Shown: positions 33,964 to 33,968 of the stretch, piece after piece
How the letters are laid out: every line of letters starts with the position of its first letter
Position numbering within the stretch: the first letter of the stretch is position 1
Origin: Bacteroidota bacterium
GTDB lineage: Bacteria > Bacteroidota > Bacteroidia > Chitinophagales > Chitinophagaceae
DNA: 33,968 bases
Assembly (NCBI GenBank): GCA_018267575.1
Contig: JAFDYF010000071.1
Span: 1-33,968, forward strand
Direction: 5' to 3'
Position numbers and translations under genes: made by a program
Notes under the pieces: generated by a model
Database searches by the model: none
What the model saw: only the letters and a program-made list of their open reading frames with translations
What the model was told of the DNA's origin: nothing

Positions 33964-33968
33964 AGCCT

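Overview
The window reads as the chromosome of a Bacteroidota bacterium, most likely of the family Chitinophagaceae or a close relative. Reasons: a Bacteroidota-type promoter (TTTG, 19 bases, TAnnTTTG) lies upstream of the typA gene; Shine-Dalgarno sequences are weak; and the gene content is typical of the phylum (split YeeE/YedE pair, type-2 CtaA/Cox15, DUF5117-type metalloprotease, PD40/OmpA protein, GH95 fucosidase, DUF1501/DUF1553 operon, NarL-type membrane sensor kinase). The family-level placement is inference. No phage, transposase, CRISPR array or rRNA operon is visible.

Layout. 1-257 is repetitive non-coding DNA. 258-1521 (minus) holds a GNAT acetyltransferase and RNase HII. 1642-3918 (plus) holds a two-subunit YeeE/YedE transporter and heme A synthase. 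4098-6362 is a membrane-anchored patatin phospholipase whose 3' end overlaps, tail to tail, a diacylglycerol-kinase-like lipid kinase (6334-7233, minus). The minus run continues with a FabH-like ketoacyl synthase and an alpha/beta hydrolase. 9865-10995 is a NagX/HGSNAT-like membrane acyltransferase. A repeat-rich gap precedes typA/bipA (11548-13350). After a terminator and a 39-bp tandem repeat come a 73-residue exported protein, an AhpD-like CxxC protein and a class I methyltransferase. 15440-17863 is a secreted zinc metalloprotease and 18321-20393 a TPR/PD40/OmpA envelope protein, followed by a strong terminator.

20580-26526 is the most distinctive block. Three genes with 4-base and 1-base overlaps encode a membrane cytochrome c with a DUF2231 anchor and leucine-rich repeats, a large PSCyt1/DUF1549/LamG/DUF1553 protein, and a Tat-exported DUF1501 protein. 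Such sets are best known from Planctomycetes and their function is not established. A secreted GH95 alpha-L-fucosidase lies convergent to it. A sensor kinase without a partner regulator, an AllA-like ureidoglycolate lyase homologue, tRNA-Thr(CGU), a long dispersed-type hairpin and a fragmentary DUF4405-like reading frame close the window.

I see no single mobile or defence system. The points most worth a second look are the cytochrome c/DUF1553/DUF1501 operon, the phospholipase/lipid-kinase overlap, the AhpD-like/methyltransferase pair, and several families of structured non-coding repeats in the gaps between conserved genes. All functional assignments rest on motif recognition by eye; no database search was run.
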